From Actinomadura flavalba DSM 45200 (GTDB lineage Bacteria; Actinomycetota; Actinomycetes; Streptosporangiales; Streptosporangiaceae): DNA of 64,000 nt. Where the stretch lies: positions 682,001 to 746,000 of the forward strand of contig NZ_KB894093.1 of assembly GCF_000374305.1 (NCBI RefSeq), given 5' to 3'. Both the position numbers and the translations under genes were made by a program. Positions 25,901 to 34,121 of the stretch are shown in pieces. Positions within the stretch are counted from its first letter, which is position 1, and the number at the start of each line of letters is the position of its first letter. The notes below the pieces were generated by a model, which saw only the letters and a program-made list of their open reading frames with translations, ran no database searches and was not told the DNA's origin.

Positions 25901-25987
25901 GGGTCCGGCGACGGCCTGCTCGGCGTCGGCACGTCGGCCGAGGACGGCCGCGACCGCGCGACGCTGTGGCGGTTCGACGCGCCGTGA
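22958..25987 (+). CDS. Membrane-anchored Asp-box (BNR) beta-propeller protein
   Basis: The 1009-residue protein has three parts. Residues 1-245 are cytoplasmic and disordered, rich in Pro/Gly/Ala, with five PPPDVRQPWE repeats and degenerate copies. Residues 255-280 form one membrane helix (VLAVVGALVLVGGGGYGAYA) after a basic RRRRSFPVK stretch. Residues 290-1009 are extracellular and hold about twelve Asp-box motifs, for example SKDGGRTWQ, SADGTTWTQ, STDGGRSWRE, SPDGRRWQA and SADGRTWQR, spaced as in two multi-bladed propellers. Asp boxes occur in sialidases and carbohydrate-binding propellers, but no catalytic set is visible. The GTG follows GGGAGA. It may bind cell-wall glycan or sense it; this is inference. 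Confidence 0.75.
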   Translation: MSTSGTSGDGSSGDEWRVSSPPPPPWADEADGAAAGSERPGSGAPPVGPPTPPWAGGEGDDAGRSPQPHSPPSVVARPWESGPGTPPPDVRQPWENRGGLAARAPQEGSPPSEVGRPAGQPEGTPAFGPPPDVRQPWETGPPASDARRPGSGSGGLAARPPASSHEGAAPGAETRQPWESGPAAQEGAPSFGPPPDVRQPWESGAAAPPPPDVRQPWESGAAAPPPDVRQPWEQAGAASAEPWLREQTAARRRRSFPVKPVLAVVGALVLVGGGGYGAYALMAGDDDAADAPSRYADALFAADRAAAGDGLDQAIGDVAVAGGMAVAAGSESGGPNARPKFLYSKDGGRTWQLATVRTRDGGQALGQGPDVVFGVKGAWVALGTRNGAENVWTSADGTTWTQRAAKPGVFAVGDQIEQVARAGDGFVAVGHRPWGGRSVPVLWRSADGTEWQRVTGRSLGLKAGKNSVGPLRYVASAGRTTLIAGTVVKKAGTVAGLWGSTDGGRSWREMATPSASGAWGDLHLAVSGNRFVALRRGKAGNARPGVAFTSPDGRRWQAAGKVENGPVLEPVRLAGGDAGLALLAGVSDDRKAVFQSGDGTNWAQAADLGNAPGRTLSSIASAGGTALVGGSRRQADEDYQLISASGGRSAEVDLSKVTGATATERSLLDVASGGGRTVAVGSTNGRAAIWTTGDGDSWERADAKALAADARQRLVKVAHGPQGWLAVGAEGGRPLVVTSADGRTWQRQDPSAFAPHGGRVVTLTGVAAGPKGYLIVGRDARGTAESSALAWHSADLRTWRPAQRGGLAAGGGTSREMTAVAATPNGFAAVGATANGGAPTAKPSEPAIWVSQDGLAWTQKEAVAPAGVRNIRLTHVTANGRALVAAGEGDQSGFRAVAIVSTDGGSTWRGSVLPTPTGDSVSYLRAAAAGESGFTLVGMFGSWLNADTIRWTSPDGRAWQPSVPQGPGLSGDGRQQVTAVAGSGDGLLGVGTSAEDGRDRATLWRFDAP
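23213..23656 (+). repeat. PPPDVRQPWE coding repeats
   Basis: Within the propeller gene, a short unit encoding PPPDVRQPWE occurs five times, with at least two degenerate copies (ETRQPWESGP, VARPWESGP nearby). The last three intact copies are closely spaced. The copies share nearly identical DNA, pointing to recent in-frame expansion. Confidence 0.8.
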
Positions 25988-25993
25988 CGGCGG

Positions 25994-27163
25994 TCAGCCC
26001 GCGTGGTTGTCCCAGGCGGTGACGCGCTGGACGGGCCCGGTGCCGCAGCCGGGCCCGCCCGGCGACGTCGTCGAGCCGGGCGTCGCCGCCCAGGTCTGCA
26101 CGGGCCCCCGGTAGCCGGACGTCAGCGTGTTGCCGTGGAACTTGTTGCCGACCGACGCGCATTCACGCGGTGACGTCGGTGACGCCTGCCGCTGGTACCA
26201 GTCGGAGAAGTACGCCTTCGACCCGGCGCGCACGAACGTGTTGCCGGAGATCTGGTTGCGTCCGCTGGCGTTGCGGGTGCGGACGGGGTCGCCGCTGATG
26301 CCGGTGAACGTGTTCCTCCGGATGATGTTGTCGCTGCTCAGGTGCGCGAGGTAGACGCCGTGGACGAGGGCGGCCTGGTCGGGGGTGCCGCGGTTCTCGA
26401 TGTCGGTGAACTCGTTCTTCTCGATGATGTTGCGGCGGGAGTTGATGAGGTCGACGGCGCCGTAGCCGACGGCGGCGGGAACGTGTTTGGAGCCGATGGC
26501 GCGGAACCGCATCCCGTAGACGGTGTTGCCGTTGACGCCGCCGGTCCGGGCGCCGAGCAGCCCTGCGGCGGAGCGCGCGGTGCCGCCGTCGAACATGATG
26601 CCGCCGCTGGCGTACTGCTCGACCTGGAGGTAGTAGAACCGCAGCGACGTCTCGGGCGGCAGGCCGGACGGCGGCGGCTCGGCGCGGAACCAGAACCCGG
26701 CGGTGCCGGTGCCGCGGAAGACGGGACGCCCGGCGATGCCGGTGAGGTCGCCGCCGTAGCGGTGGTCGGCGGGCAGGAAGCTGATGGAGCGGCCGGGCAC
26801 GTAGGTGTTCCAGGTGAGGGGGGCGGTCGGGTAGACGCCCTGCTTGATGCGGACCTCGACGTCGGTGCTGGGCCGCGCGGCGGCGATGATCTGCTGGACG
26901 CGGGCGAGCGTGGCGACGGCGCGGGCGGGGCTGGCGCCGTCCCGGGCGTCGCTGCCCGCCGGGTCGAGATGGAGGCGAAGGACGGTGGGCGCGGCAGGCG
27001 TGGGGGTGGGGCGCGCCGGGGGCGCGTCGGTGCCGCTCATGCCGGTCAGCGCGATGGTGAGGACGAGCGTCGTCGCGGCTCCCACACCGAGAGACAGCAA
27101 CGCGGTGGTGCGAGCCCTGGGCGTGGCCGGAGAGGACCGGCGCGGGTCAGGCGTTCCGGTCAT
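25994..27163 (-). CDS. Secreted/anchored right-handed beta-helix protein
   Basis: The 389-residue protein has a signal or anchor helix (ALLSLGVGAATTLVLTIALTG, about 21-42), a Pro/Thr linker, and a parallel beta-helix from about 60. The opening LHLDPAGSDARDGASPARAVATL is typical of pectate-lyase-like extracellular proteins (dp.gsD..dG.s...a..tl). Repeats such as NIIEKNEFTDIENRG, NIIRRNTFTGISGDP and NQISGNTFVRAGSKA are the coils. No catalytic residues could be placed. The ATG has GGAG 6-9 nt upstream; the start overlaps the end of the glycosyltransferase gene by 17 nt, making it the last gene of that operon. It could modify or bind the surface glycan made by its neighbours. Confidence 0.8.
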   Translation of the reverse strand: MTGTPDPRRSSPATPRARTTALLSLGVGAATTLVLTIALTGMSGTDAPPARPTPTPAAPTVLRLHLDPAGSDARDGASPARAVATLARVQQIIAAARPSTDVEVRIKQGVYPTAPLTWNTYVPGRSISFLPADHRYGGDLTGIAGRPVFRGTGTAGFWFRAEPPPSGLPPETSLRFYYLQVEQYASGGIMFDGGTARSAAGLLGARTGGVNGNTVYGMRFRAIGSKHVPAAVGYGAVDLINSRRNIIEKNEFTDIENRGTPDQAALVHGVYLAHLSSDNIIRRNTFTGISGDPVRTRNASGRNQISGNTFVRAGSKAYFSDWYQRQASPTSPRECASVGNKFHGNTLTSGYRGPVQTWAATPGSTTSPGGPGCGTGPVQRVTAWDNHAG

Positions 27164-28808
27164 CTGGGCTCCGCCGGTGCAGCGCCTCGCCGGCGCGGCG
27201 CCGGGCGGCCTCGCGCAGTTTCGCGCTGAGCGGGGCCTGCAGTTTGCGTTTGAGGCGGGCCGCCTCCTGCTTCCACCGCTCCGCCTCCTTCTCCCGCTGC
27301 TCGGCCCTCTTCTTCCAGCGTGCGGCCTCTTTCCGCCACTTGTCGACCTCGGTGGCCGTCGGCGGTGCCGTTCTCCCGGCGCCTGCGGGGAACGCCCAGT
27401 CCGCGCCGTCGATCCAGTGGACGCCGTACAGCTCGTGCACGACGTCGTCGAGATCCTCTCCGGCGGCCCGGACGTGATGGGCGCGCGCGAGCGCGGCGGT
27501 GCGTTCGAACCGGGCGATGCGCAGCCCGCCGCCGGGATCGTCGACGGCGACCTGGACGGCGCCGTGCCCGCCCTCGTCGGCGAGGGCCACGAGCCGCTGG
27601 ATCGCCTCGGGGCCCGGCACGAGGCCGGGCGGGCAGACGAGCCGGAAGGGGGCGGGCGCGGACGTCGCCGGAACGTCCTCGACGAACCGGACGCGCCCGT
27701 CGGCGGCGAATGCGGCGCGGATCAGGCGCAGGTCGAGGTCGGGGTCGTCCAGCGGTGCGCGGCGTCCGTCCGTGAGCGCGCTCCACGGTCCGGCGACGGT
27801 GACGCGGATGTCGGGGACGGTGCCGGCGAGCGCCCCGGCGACGGTGGCGCGGACGTCTTCGAACGTGGCGCCGTCGGCGTGCACGACGATGTCGGTGTAG
27901 GGGATGTCGAACTGCCGTCCGGCCCAGCGTCGCCAGTCACGCCGCAACGGCAGCCGATGGCTGAGGTAGGGCTCGTTGTGCCGGGCGACCTCTTCGCGGC
28001 GGCGCATGATGGTGGACGGGCCGAGGTGCCAGCTGCGCGCCCCGGGTTCGGGGACGAACACCGCGCCCTGCTGAGCGAGGCGGTAGCCGAGGTCGGTGTC
28101 CTCGCCGAGCAGCAGGGAGGCGTCCAGGCCCCCGGCCGCGGTGAGCAGCGAGGCGGGCACCGACGCCGTCGCGCCGACGTGGACGCGGTACAGGCGGGGG
28201 TGGAAGCGGACGAGGCCGCCGGTCTCGGCGATGATGTCCTCGACCCAGGTGTGCGGGTGGCCCTCCTCGACGCCGAAGAGGGTGTCCGCGGCATCGGCGG
28301 CGACGGCGGCGGCGACTTTCGCGGGCGTCAGTTCTCCGGGGGCGTGGTCGATGAAGCGTTTGTAGCCGAGGACGACGAGGTAGTCGGCGACGTGGTGCCA
28401 GCGCAACTGCGCCTCGACGTGCTCGCGGAACACGACCATGTCGGCGTCGAGCCAGTGGACGACCTCTCCGTCTGCGACACGGGCCCCGGTGGCGCGGGCA
28501 TGACCGCGTCCCCAGCCGCCGGGGTCGGCGGGCACCAGGCGGGTACGGGCGGGCGCGATCTCGGGGAGGCGCAGCGGGGGCGTGCTGCCGTCGTCGACGA
28601 CGACGACCTCCAGCAGGTGCTCGGGGTAGCTCTGCGCGGCGAGTGACGCGAGCGTGAGATCGAGGCGGGTCTGGTCCTCGAAAGCGGGGACGACCACGGA
28701 CACCGTGCGGCGGGGCGTGTAGCCGCCGACGGCGGGGACGTCCAGCGACGTGTGGTCGTTGTGGCGGACACGCGGGGGACGGGGGGCGGCGTGCTGGTCA
28801 GGGCTCAC
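27147..28808 (-). CDS. Glycosyltransferase family 2 with C-terminal coiled coil
   Basis: The 553-residue protein begins with a GT-A domain (about 25-300): RRTVSVVVPAFEDQTRLDLT, VVVVDDGSTPP, VVHWLDADMVVF (the DxD-type metal site) and LLLGEDTDLGYRL near the acceptor side. A second region of unknown role spans 320-490. Residues 490-535 form a strongly charged coiled coil (WRKEAARWKKRAEQREKE) that may tether it to partners. No membrane helix is present. The GTG start overlaps the stop of the upstream transferase gene by 4 nt, and a longer frame reading through the neighbour is not real. Retention of sequence blocks with the gene at 30757 suggests they work on the same glycan. Confidence 0.87.
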   Translation of the reverse strand: MSPDQHAAPRPPRVRHNDHTSLDVPAVGGYTPRRTVSVVVPAFEDQTRLDLTLASLAAQSYPEHLLEVVVVDDGSTPPLRLPEIAPARTRLVPADPGGWGRGHARATGARVADGEVVHWLDADMVVFREHVEAQLRWHHVADYLVVLGYKRFIDHAPGELTPAKVAAAVAADAADTLFGVEEGHPHTWVEDIIAETGGLVRFHPRLYRVHVGATASVPASLLTAAGGLDASLLLGEDTDLGYRLAQQGAVFVPEPGARSWHLGPSTIMRRREEVARHNEPYLSHRLPLRRDWRRWAGRQFDIPYTDIVVHADGATFEDVRATVAGALAGTVPDIRVTVAGPWSALTDGRRAPLDDPDLDLRLIRAAFAADGRVRFVEDVPATSAPAPFRLVCPPGLVPGPEAIQRLVALADEGGHGAVQVAVDDPGGGLRIARFERTAALARAHHVRAAGEDLDDVVHELYGVHWIDGADWAFPAGAGRTAPPTATEVDKWRKEAARWKKRAEQREKEAERWKQEAARLKRKLQAPLSAKLREAARRRAGEALHRRSPDDRNA

Positions 28809-30757
28809 GTGGTCCTCATCGGGAGCGGGCCGGGCGACACGCGGGCGGGCGACTCCATCAGGGGATTGGGCCGGAAGCCGCGCCATTGCCGGGTGGCGGT
28901 GCGCAGGAAGTAGGTGGGCGAGACGCCCCACGTGTGCCCGCGCGCGCGTCGGTTGACGAGGAAGCCGAGGCCGTGCGTGCGGTAGACGCGTCCGCCCGCT
29001 GCCGTGGCGGCCCGCAGGAACACGGCGTCGACCGAGCGCGGCACCGGCGCGAAACCGCCGACCGCGTCGAAGAAGGAGCGTTCGGTGAGGAGCGTCGCGC
29101 CGGAGATCGTGCCGCTCATGCGCTCGGACGGCCCGGCGGGGCGGTACACGGTCAGGTCGATCTCCTCCAGGTAGATGAACTGCGCGAAACAGCCGGTGAC
29201 GTCGGCGTTGGCGTAGTGGGCGGCGAGGAGCAGGTCGGCGACGAAGTCCGGACCGTACCAGTCGTCGTCGTCCCATTTCAGCAGGTAACGGCCGGTAGCG
29301 CGCACGGCGCCGAGGTTGAGCGCCGCGCCGAACGGGAGGTCGGCGGACGCCTCCACCAGCGTGACGGGCCCGTCGTGTCCGGTGACCGCCGCGACGACCC
29401 GCGGATCGGCCGCGGACAGGCCGTGCAGGACCAGCAGCACCTCGATGTCCACGTCGCGCTGCCGGGCGATCTGCGCGAACGCGAACGCGAGGAAGTCGGG
29501 GCGGCGGGTGCACAGCAGGACCGAGACCGGGGAGCGCGCCGGTGCGGGCGTCCCAGCGGCGTGGGCGAAGGCCCGCCACCGCGCCGACGTGGAGTGCGAG
29601 CGCAGCGCGGCCCGGCGCAGCCGGATGCTGTGCTCCTCGCGGACCAGGTCGTCGGTGAGGTCGAGGGCGGTGCCGTCGGTCAGCAGCCGGGTCAGTTCCG
29701 CGCCCAGCGGGAGCGTCCAGCCGGGCAGCCGGGACGCGACGAGCGGCACCCCTGCGGCCGCGAGCCCGGCGAGGACGCGGACGGCGGCGTCGGGGCCGCT
29801 GTGCCGGCCGTGCTCGACGCGGACGGCGCGGACGTGCCGGAGCCGCGCGACGTCGGCGTCCGTCACCGCACCGGACGGGTGGAAGCGCACGACCTCGCCG
29901 GGGCCGGCCTCCACGCTCCAGCGGTCGCCGGTCTGGACGAGCGGACGTTCGCCGTGCGCCGGAGCGGAGAGGAAGCCGACGGGATTCACCGAGCGTTCGT
30001 CCACCGGCGGTATCGCGCCGGGGCCGTCGAGGCGCTGGACGGCGGTCCGCACCCCGTCGTGGCCGCCCGGGGCGCTGAGCGCGGCCCAGGTCAGCGTCCC
30101 CGCTTCGGACCGGTCCACGGCCGGGACGCGCGGATCCGGCCAGGCGGCGGTGTCCGCGCCGATGGTGCGCAGCACGACGTCGGCGGCGGGTACCTGGCCG
30201 ACGTCGGGCACCGGGCCGTCCACTCCGGCCGGGGCGGCCGACGGATCGCCGGGTCGCCAGTGGGCGGCGCCCGGCCCGGCCAGGGCCGCGCGCACGCCCG
30301 GCCACGCCTGCGGGCGCCCGCCGTCCAGGCCCCGCACGAGTGCCGCGAGGAAGACGCCGGCGGGCACGGCGCCGCGGAACCGGGCCCGCACCGCCCAGTC
30401 CCCGGAGTCCCCGCGCTGGGCGTGGAACTCGCGCAGCGTCCGCCATTCGGCGGGGAGCGCGGGCAGTGCCGGTCCGGCCTGGTCCGGCGCGCGCAGGACG
30501 CCCACGACGATCCGGTCGGCGCCGGGAAGCAGCGCCCCCGCCGACACGGCACGCCGCAGGTCCGTGGCGGTGCGGGCGAAGACGGCGAGGACGCCGTTCG
30601 GCGTCTCCCCCACGGGGCCGGTGGCGGCGTCGAGGTCCACGACCGCGCCGTCACCGGGCGGCGCGAGGTCGGCGCCGTCGTCGCCGGGCAGCAGGCCCAC
30701 GGTGACGATCAGCCCGGGCGCCGTACGGATCATGTCCCGGACGGTCTTCGTGATCAT
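28805..30757 (-). CDS. Glycosyltransferase family 2 with large N-terminal domain
   Basis: The 650-residue protein carries a GT2 domain at its C-terminus (about 380-650): SPVSVLLCTRRPDFLAFAF, DVDIEVLLVLHG, LPFGAALNLGAVRATGRYLL and the metal site KWDDDDWYGPDF. The first 370 residues have no recognised fold; they hold GLIVTVGLLPGDDGADL and a second part with VRFHPSGAVTDADVARLRHV that may be a degenerate transferase unit. The ATG overlaps the methyltransferase stop by 4 nt and the stop overlaps the next GT2 start by 4 nt, so three enzymes are translated as a coupled set. The DDDDWYG block closely matches that of the CgeB-GT2 fusion at 33967. Confidence 0.83.
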   Translation of the reverse strand: MITKTVRDMIRTAPGLIVTVGLLPGDDGADLAPPGDGAVVDLDAATGPVGETPNGVLAVFARTATDLRRAVSAGALLPGADRIVVGVLRAPDQAGPALPALPAEWRTLREFHAQRGDSGDWAVRARFRGAVPAGVFLAALVRGLDGGRPQAWPGVRAALAGPGAAHWRPGDPSAAPAGVDGPVPDVGQVPAADVVLRTIGADTAAWPDPRVPAVDRSEAGTLTWAALSAPGGHDGVRTAVQRLDGPGAIPPVDERSVNPVGFLSAPAHGERPLVQTGDRWSVEAGPGEVVRFHPSGAVTDADVARLRHVRAVRVEHGRHSGPDAAVRVLAGLAAAGVPLVASRLPGWTLPLGAELTRLLTDGTALDLTDDLVREEHSIRLRRAALRSHSTSARWRAFAHAAGTPAPARSPVSVLLCTRRPDFLAFAFAQIARQRDVDIEVLLVLHGLSAADPRVVAAVTGHDGPVTLVEASADLPFGAALNLGAVRATGRYLLKWDDDDWYGPDFVADLLLAAHYANADVTGCFAQFIYLEEIDLTVYRPAGPSERMSGTISGATLLTERSFFDAVGGFAPVPRSVDAVFLRAATAAGGRVYRTHGLGFLVNRRARGHTWGVSPTYFLRTATRQWRGFRPNPLMESPARVSPGPLPMRTT

Positions 30758-31839
30758 CGCGGCCGTCCCGTGAAGACGTGGGCGTGGCCGGTGGTGGTCC
30801 GGCCGAACGACGGGTGGTCGGTGAGCCAGCGGTCGCTCAGTTCCTGCTCGTCGTCGCGGAGGGCGTCGTCCAGCACGATCACGACGTCGTCCGCGCAGTG
30901 CGGCAGCAGCAGCGGAAGCGCGGGATACCGAGCATGGGGGCGAGTGGCGCCGGGCGGGCCGTCGACGAGGACGGCGCCGATGCCGGTGAGGTCCTTGACG
31001 GACGTGACGGAGTACCAGGGGTACTCCTCGTCGTCCTGGCGCCACGGTTCGAGGGGGGCGTGGCGGATCTCCACGACGGTGTCGAGGCCGTGGGCGCGGA
31101 TCAGGTCGCGGGTGGCGCGCAGGTAGCGTTCGTCGTGTTCGAGGGCGACGAGGCGTCCGCCGCCGAGCCGTTCCAGGGCGTAGCCGAGCCAGACGCTGGA
31201 CGCGCCGCTGCCGCACTCGACGACGAGGCCGGGGCGCCGTTCGACGAGGACGTCGACGACGGTGCGGAGCACGTCGGGGCGCAGCGCCCAGCCGCTGAGG
31301 GCGGGCATCGGGGCGCGGGGGCGGAGCCAGGCGAGCACCGCGGCGTGCGACTCGACGCGGTCGTAGGTGTCGTCGGCGGCGTCGCGGACTCCGGCGGCGA
31401 GCGCGGCGGCCCGCTCGTCGAGGGCGTCGACGCGGGCGGCGAGGTCGGCGAGGCCGTCGCGCAGGCCCGTCAGATGGGTGAAGAACTCGACGCGGTCCTC
31501 CCCCACGGTGCCGCGCGTCTCGCGGACGGCGTCGCGCAGTTCCTCTTGGAGAGCGGTCTGCGCGGTGATCAGGGCGGCCAGGTCGCGCTGCGAGGACGCG
31601 CGCAGCTCGGACGCGTGCGTGCGCTGTTCCCGCAGCGCCTTCTGCACCTTGGCGTCCACCCGCCGGACGCCGAGCACGACGAAGGCGAGCGCGACGAGGA
31701 TCGCGTCGGCGGCCAGCAGCCCGGCCGCCTCCCACGGGCTCGGTCCGCCGAGCGCGGCGGCGACGACGAGACCCGCGCCGGCCGCGCCGCCGAGGGCGGC
31801 GATCGTCAGCATGCGGCGGCGGGGGGAGGAAGTCGCCAT
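30754..31839 (-). CDS. Membrane-anchored class I SAM methyltransferase
   Basis: The 361-residue protein has two N-terminal helices (about 10-30 and 38-58), a long charged helical stalk (60-165, KVQKALREQRTHASELRASS), and a Rossmann methyltransferase domain from about 175. Motif I is VVECGSGASSVWLGYAL, motif II LVALEHDERYLRAT, and VLVDGPPGATRPHARYP is the post-II acidic block. It probably methylates a sugar or lipid-linked glycan at the cytoplasmic face, capping or decorating the chain made by the flanking transferases; substrate is inferred from context. Its stop overlaps the next start by 4 nt; 31 nt separate it from the upstream transferase gene. Confidence 0.85.
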   Translation of the reverse strand: MATSSPRRRMLTIAALGGAAGAGLVVAAALGGPSPWEAAGLLAADAILVALAFVVLGVRRVDAKVQKALREQRTHASELRASSQRDLAALITAQTALQEELRDAVRETRGTVGEDRVEFFTHLTGLRDGLADLAARVDALDERAAALAAGVRDAADDTYDRVESHAAVLAWLRPRAPMPALSGWALRPDVLRTVVDVLVERRPGLVVECGSGASSVWLGYALERLGGGRLVALEHDERYLRATRDLIRAHGLDTVVEIRHAPLEPWRQDDEEYPWYSVTSVKDLTGIGAVLVDGPPGATRPHARYPALPLLLPHCADDVVIVLDDALRDDEQELSDRWLTDHPSFGRTTTGHAHVFTGRPR

Positions 31840-31870
31840 GGCTCGCTCCGTCGTCAGGGGGCTGGTTCGG

Positions 31871-33967
31871 TCAGATGCAGACGTGCGCCTCGGGCGGCCC
31901 GTAGAACTCCACCCGCGCCTGCCGGAGCAGTTCGGCGTCGTTCACCTGGAACGTGTGGGAGGACGGGTCGGCACCGCGCACGTAGACGTAGTTGAACCGG
32001 TCGGCGGAGTAGACGCGGACGCCCGCGGCCTTCGCCCGGCGCAGCAGTTTGGTGTCCGAGCCGCGCGGCAGCGGGTCGAACCGCAGGTCGCGCAGCACGT
32101 CGCCGCGCGCGACGATGGTGCCGCCCCGCACGAGGTTCGTGTAGGTGTGTTCCAGTTCGGGCTTGCTGAGCAGGGTGGCGTCCATCGCCTGGAGCTGGAC
32201 GTAGCAGGCGCGTTTCCCGACGATCCCGGCCTCGGTGTAGGAGAACGCGGGGACGAGGTCGGACAGGTAGTGCGCGCCGTACACGTCGTCGTCGTCCATC
32301 TTGGCGATGAGGTCGCCGTCGGCGGCGTCGATGCCGAGGTTGAGGCAGGCGCCGAGCGGGAGCGCGGCGTCGGCCTCGACCACGACGACGTTCTCGATCC
32401 CGGCTTCGTGGGCCTGCGCGCGGACCTTCTCCGGTTCCACGTCGAGGCCGTGCAGGACGAGGACGAGCTGGAGGGGCGTCCAGTGCTGCCGGGCGACCTG
32501 CGCGAGCGCGCCCGCGATCCGGTCGGGACGGTTGGTGGGCAGGACGACCGAGACTGTCGGCTCGGGGCGCGGGTGCGGCCGGCCGACCGCGTCCAGGACG
32601 GTGTCGACGCGGTGCCCGAACGTGTGCGCGGCGAACACCTCGCGCATCGCGCGGTGGCCCTGGCGGTCGCGCAGCTCGGGGTTGGCGAGGAGCCCGGCGA
32701 GCAGTGTGCGGGTCTCGTCCTGGGTGTGCGCGACGGACACCAGGCCGGGGAAGTAGGCGTCGACGGCGGCGGAGTGGCCCGACAGGACGGGCGTCGCGCA
32801 CGCGGACAGCTCGAAGATGCGGCGGGCGCACATCGTCGGGGAGTCCAGCACCGAGTTGACGTTCAGGAAGACCTTGTACGCCTTGTACACCGACAGCATC
32901 CGCTCGTACGGCAGCGAGCCGACGATGTGCGCGTCGAAGCGGGGCGGGAACTGGAAGCGGCTCTCCTTCTCCAGCATGCGGCTGTAGACGTGCAGGCCGA
33001 AGTCGCGGGCGGGCTCCAGGACGGTCCGCATCTGCTCGGCGCGGTCCGGGTGCTTGTGGCTGAAGTAGGTGCCGGCGAAGGCGACGTCGTGGCGGCGTCC
33101 GCCGGGGACGTTCACGGGGTTGTGCAGGCGGGGCTGCGCGGCGAAGGGGAGCACGTCGACGCGGTCGTGGCCAAGGATCTCGCGGTAACGGGGGATCATC
33201 TCGGCGCTGGTGGTGAAGACGGTGTCGAACAGTGCCGCGGTGTCGATGAAGACGTCGAAGTTCGGCGGGTCCTCCTTGTTCCAGAAGACCGTCGGGACGC
33301 CCTGTTCGCGGCAGTGCGCGACGAGTTCGCGCAGTTCGCGGCCGGGGGCGTCGGGGCCGCTCATCTGGCCGCCCCAGCGGCCGTCGTTGCCGGACCACGC
33401 CGACTCGACGAACAGCAGGTCCGGCCGCTCGCGGTCGAGCACCTCGCGCCAGTCGCCGGGGCCGGGTTCGACCTGCCGCCACTCGTACCGGAACGCCGTC
33501 GCCGAGAACGTGTCGAGGACGACGGCCGCGGTGAGTTCGGGGCGCGCGATCGGCCCGTCCGGGAGGGACGTCTCGGGCAGGTCGGGCATCCGTGGCCGGT
33601 CGGCCGTTCCGGGGGCGGCGGACGGTGCCTTGCCGCTCGGCCGCTGCGGCGGTGACGGCATCGGTGACTTGCGCAGCGCGCGGCCGAGTTCGGCGGGCAC
33701 CCGGAGCACGCCGGCGGGCTTGCCGCGCGCCTGCCACAGCGCCTCGCCCAGCCGCCACCAGCGGCGGCTGAACGTCGAGCGGAGCTGCCAGGAGACGTAG
33801 TCGGTCTTGTAGACCTGGTAGGCGTAGCGGCCCTCGGCGTCGCGCAGCCGCTGCTCGGTCTCGCGGAGCCGTTCCTCGGTCTCGCGCAGCGACCGGGCCA
33901 GCGCCTCCCGCTCGTCGGCGTCGTGCGCGTGCGGGCGGTCCGCGTCGCCGTGCTCAGCGGAGGTCAT
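31871..33967 (-). CDS. CgeB-like / GT2 fusion glycosyltransferase
   Basis: The 698-residue protein starts with a charged coiled coil (about 18-50; SLRETEERLRETEQRLRDAE), then a YQVYKTDYVSWQLRSTFSRR segment. A GT-B-like unit of the CgeB type spans about 145-425: PDLLFVESAWSGNDGRWG, VPTVFWNKEDPPNFDVF, DVAFAGTYFSHKHPDR and RIFELSACATPVLSG. A GT2 domain follows (430-698) with PTVSVVLPTNRPDRIAGAL and the metal site LIAKMDDDDVYGAHYL. Two different folds in one chain suggest addition of two sugars in sequence. It is the first gene of the run 33967 to 25994, which has a 154-bp upstream gap to a divergent gene. Confidence 0.88.
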   Translation of the reverse strand: MTSAEHGDADRPHAHDADEREALARSLRETEERLRETEQRLRDAEGRYAYQVYKTDYVSWQLRSTFSRRWWRLGEALWQARGKPAGVLRVPAELGRALRKSPMPSPPQRPSGKAPSAAPGTADRPRMPDLPETSLPDGPIARPELTAAVVLDTFSATAFRYEWRQVEPGPGDWREVLDRERPDLLFVESAWSGNDGRWGGQMSGPDAPGRELRELVAHCREQGVPTVFWNKEDPPNFDVFIDTAALFDTVFTTSAEMIPRYREILGHDRVDVLPFAAQPRLHNPVNVPGGRRHDVAFAGTYFSHKHPDRAEQMRTVLEPARDFGLHVYSRMLEKESRFQFPPRFDAHIVGSLPYERMLSVYKAYKVFLNVNSVLDSPTMCARRIFELSACATPVLSGHSAAVDAYFPGLVSVAHTQDETRTLLAGLLANPELRDRQGHRAMREVFAAHTFGHRVDTVLDAVGRPHPRPEPTVSVVLPTNRPDRIAGALAQVARQHWTPLQLVLVLHGLDVEPEKVRAQAHEAGIENVVVVEADAALPLGACLNLGIDAADGDLIAKMDDDDVYGAHYLSDLVPAFSYTEAGIVGKRACYVQLQAMDATLLSKPELEHTYTNLVRGGTIVARGDVLRDLRFDPLPRGSDTKLLRRAKAAGVRVYSADRFNYVYVRGADPSSHTFQVNDAELLRQARVEFYGPPEAHVCI

Positions 33968-34121
33968 GGCGGCGACTCACTCCCAAGCTCCTCTGTCGTC
34001 GCAATGGGCCCGTACGTGGGCTCAACTCGCATAGAGGCATAAAAACCCGGCTAGTGTACCGGTGCGCCCTCCTCCCTCCACCCGTTCGCGGGAGCGGCAT
34101 TCTCACTAGACTCGGACGAAG

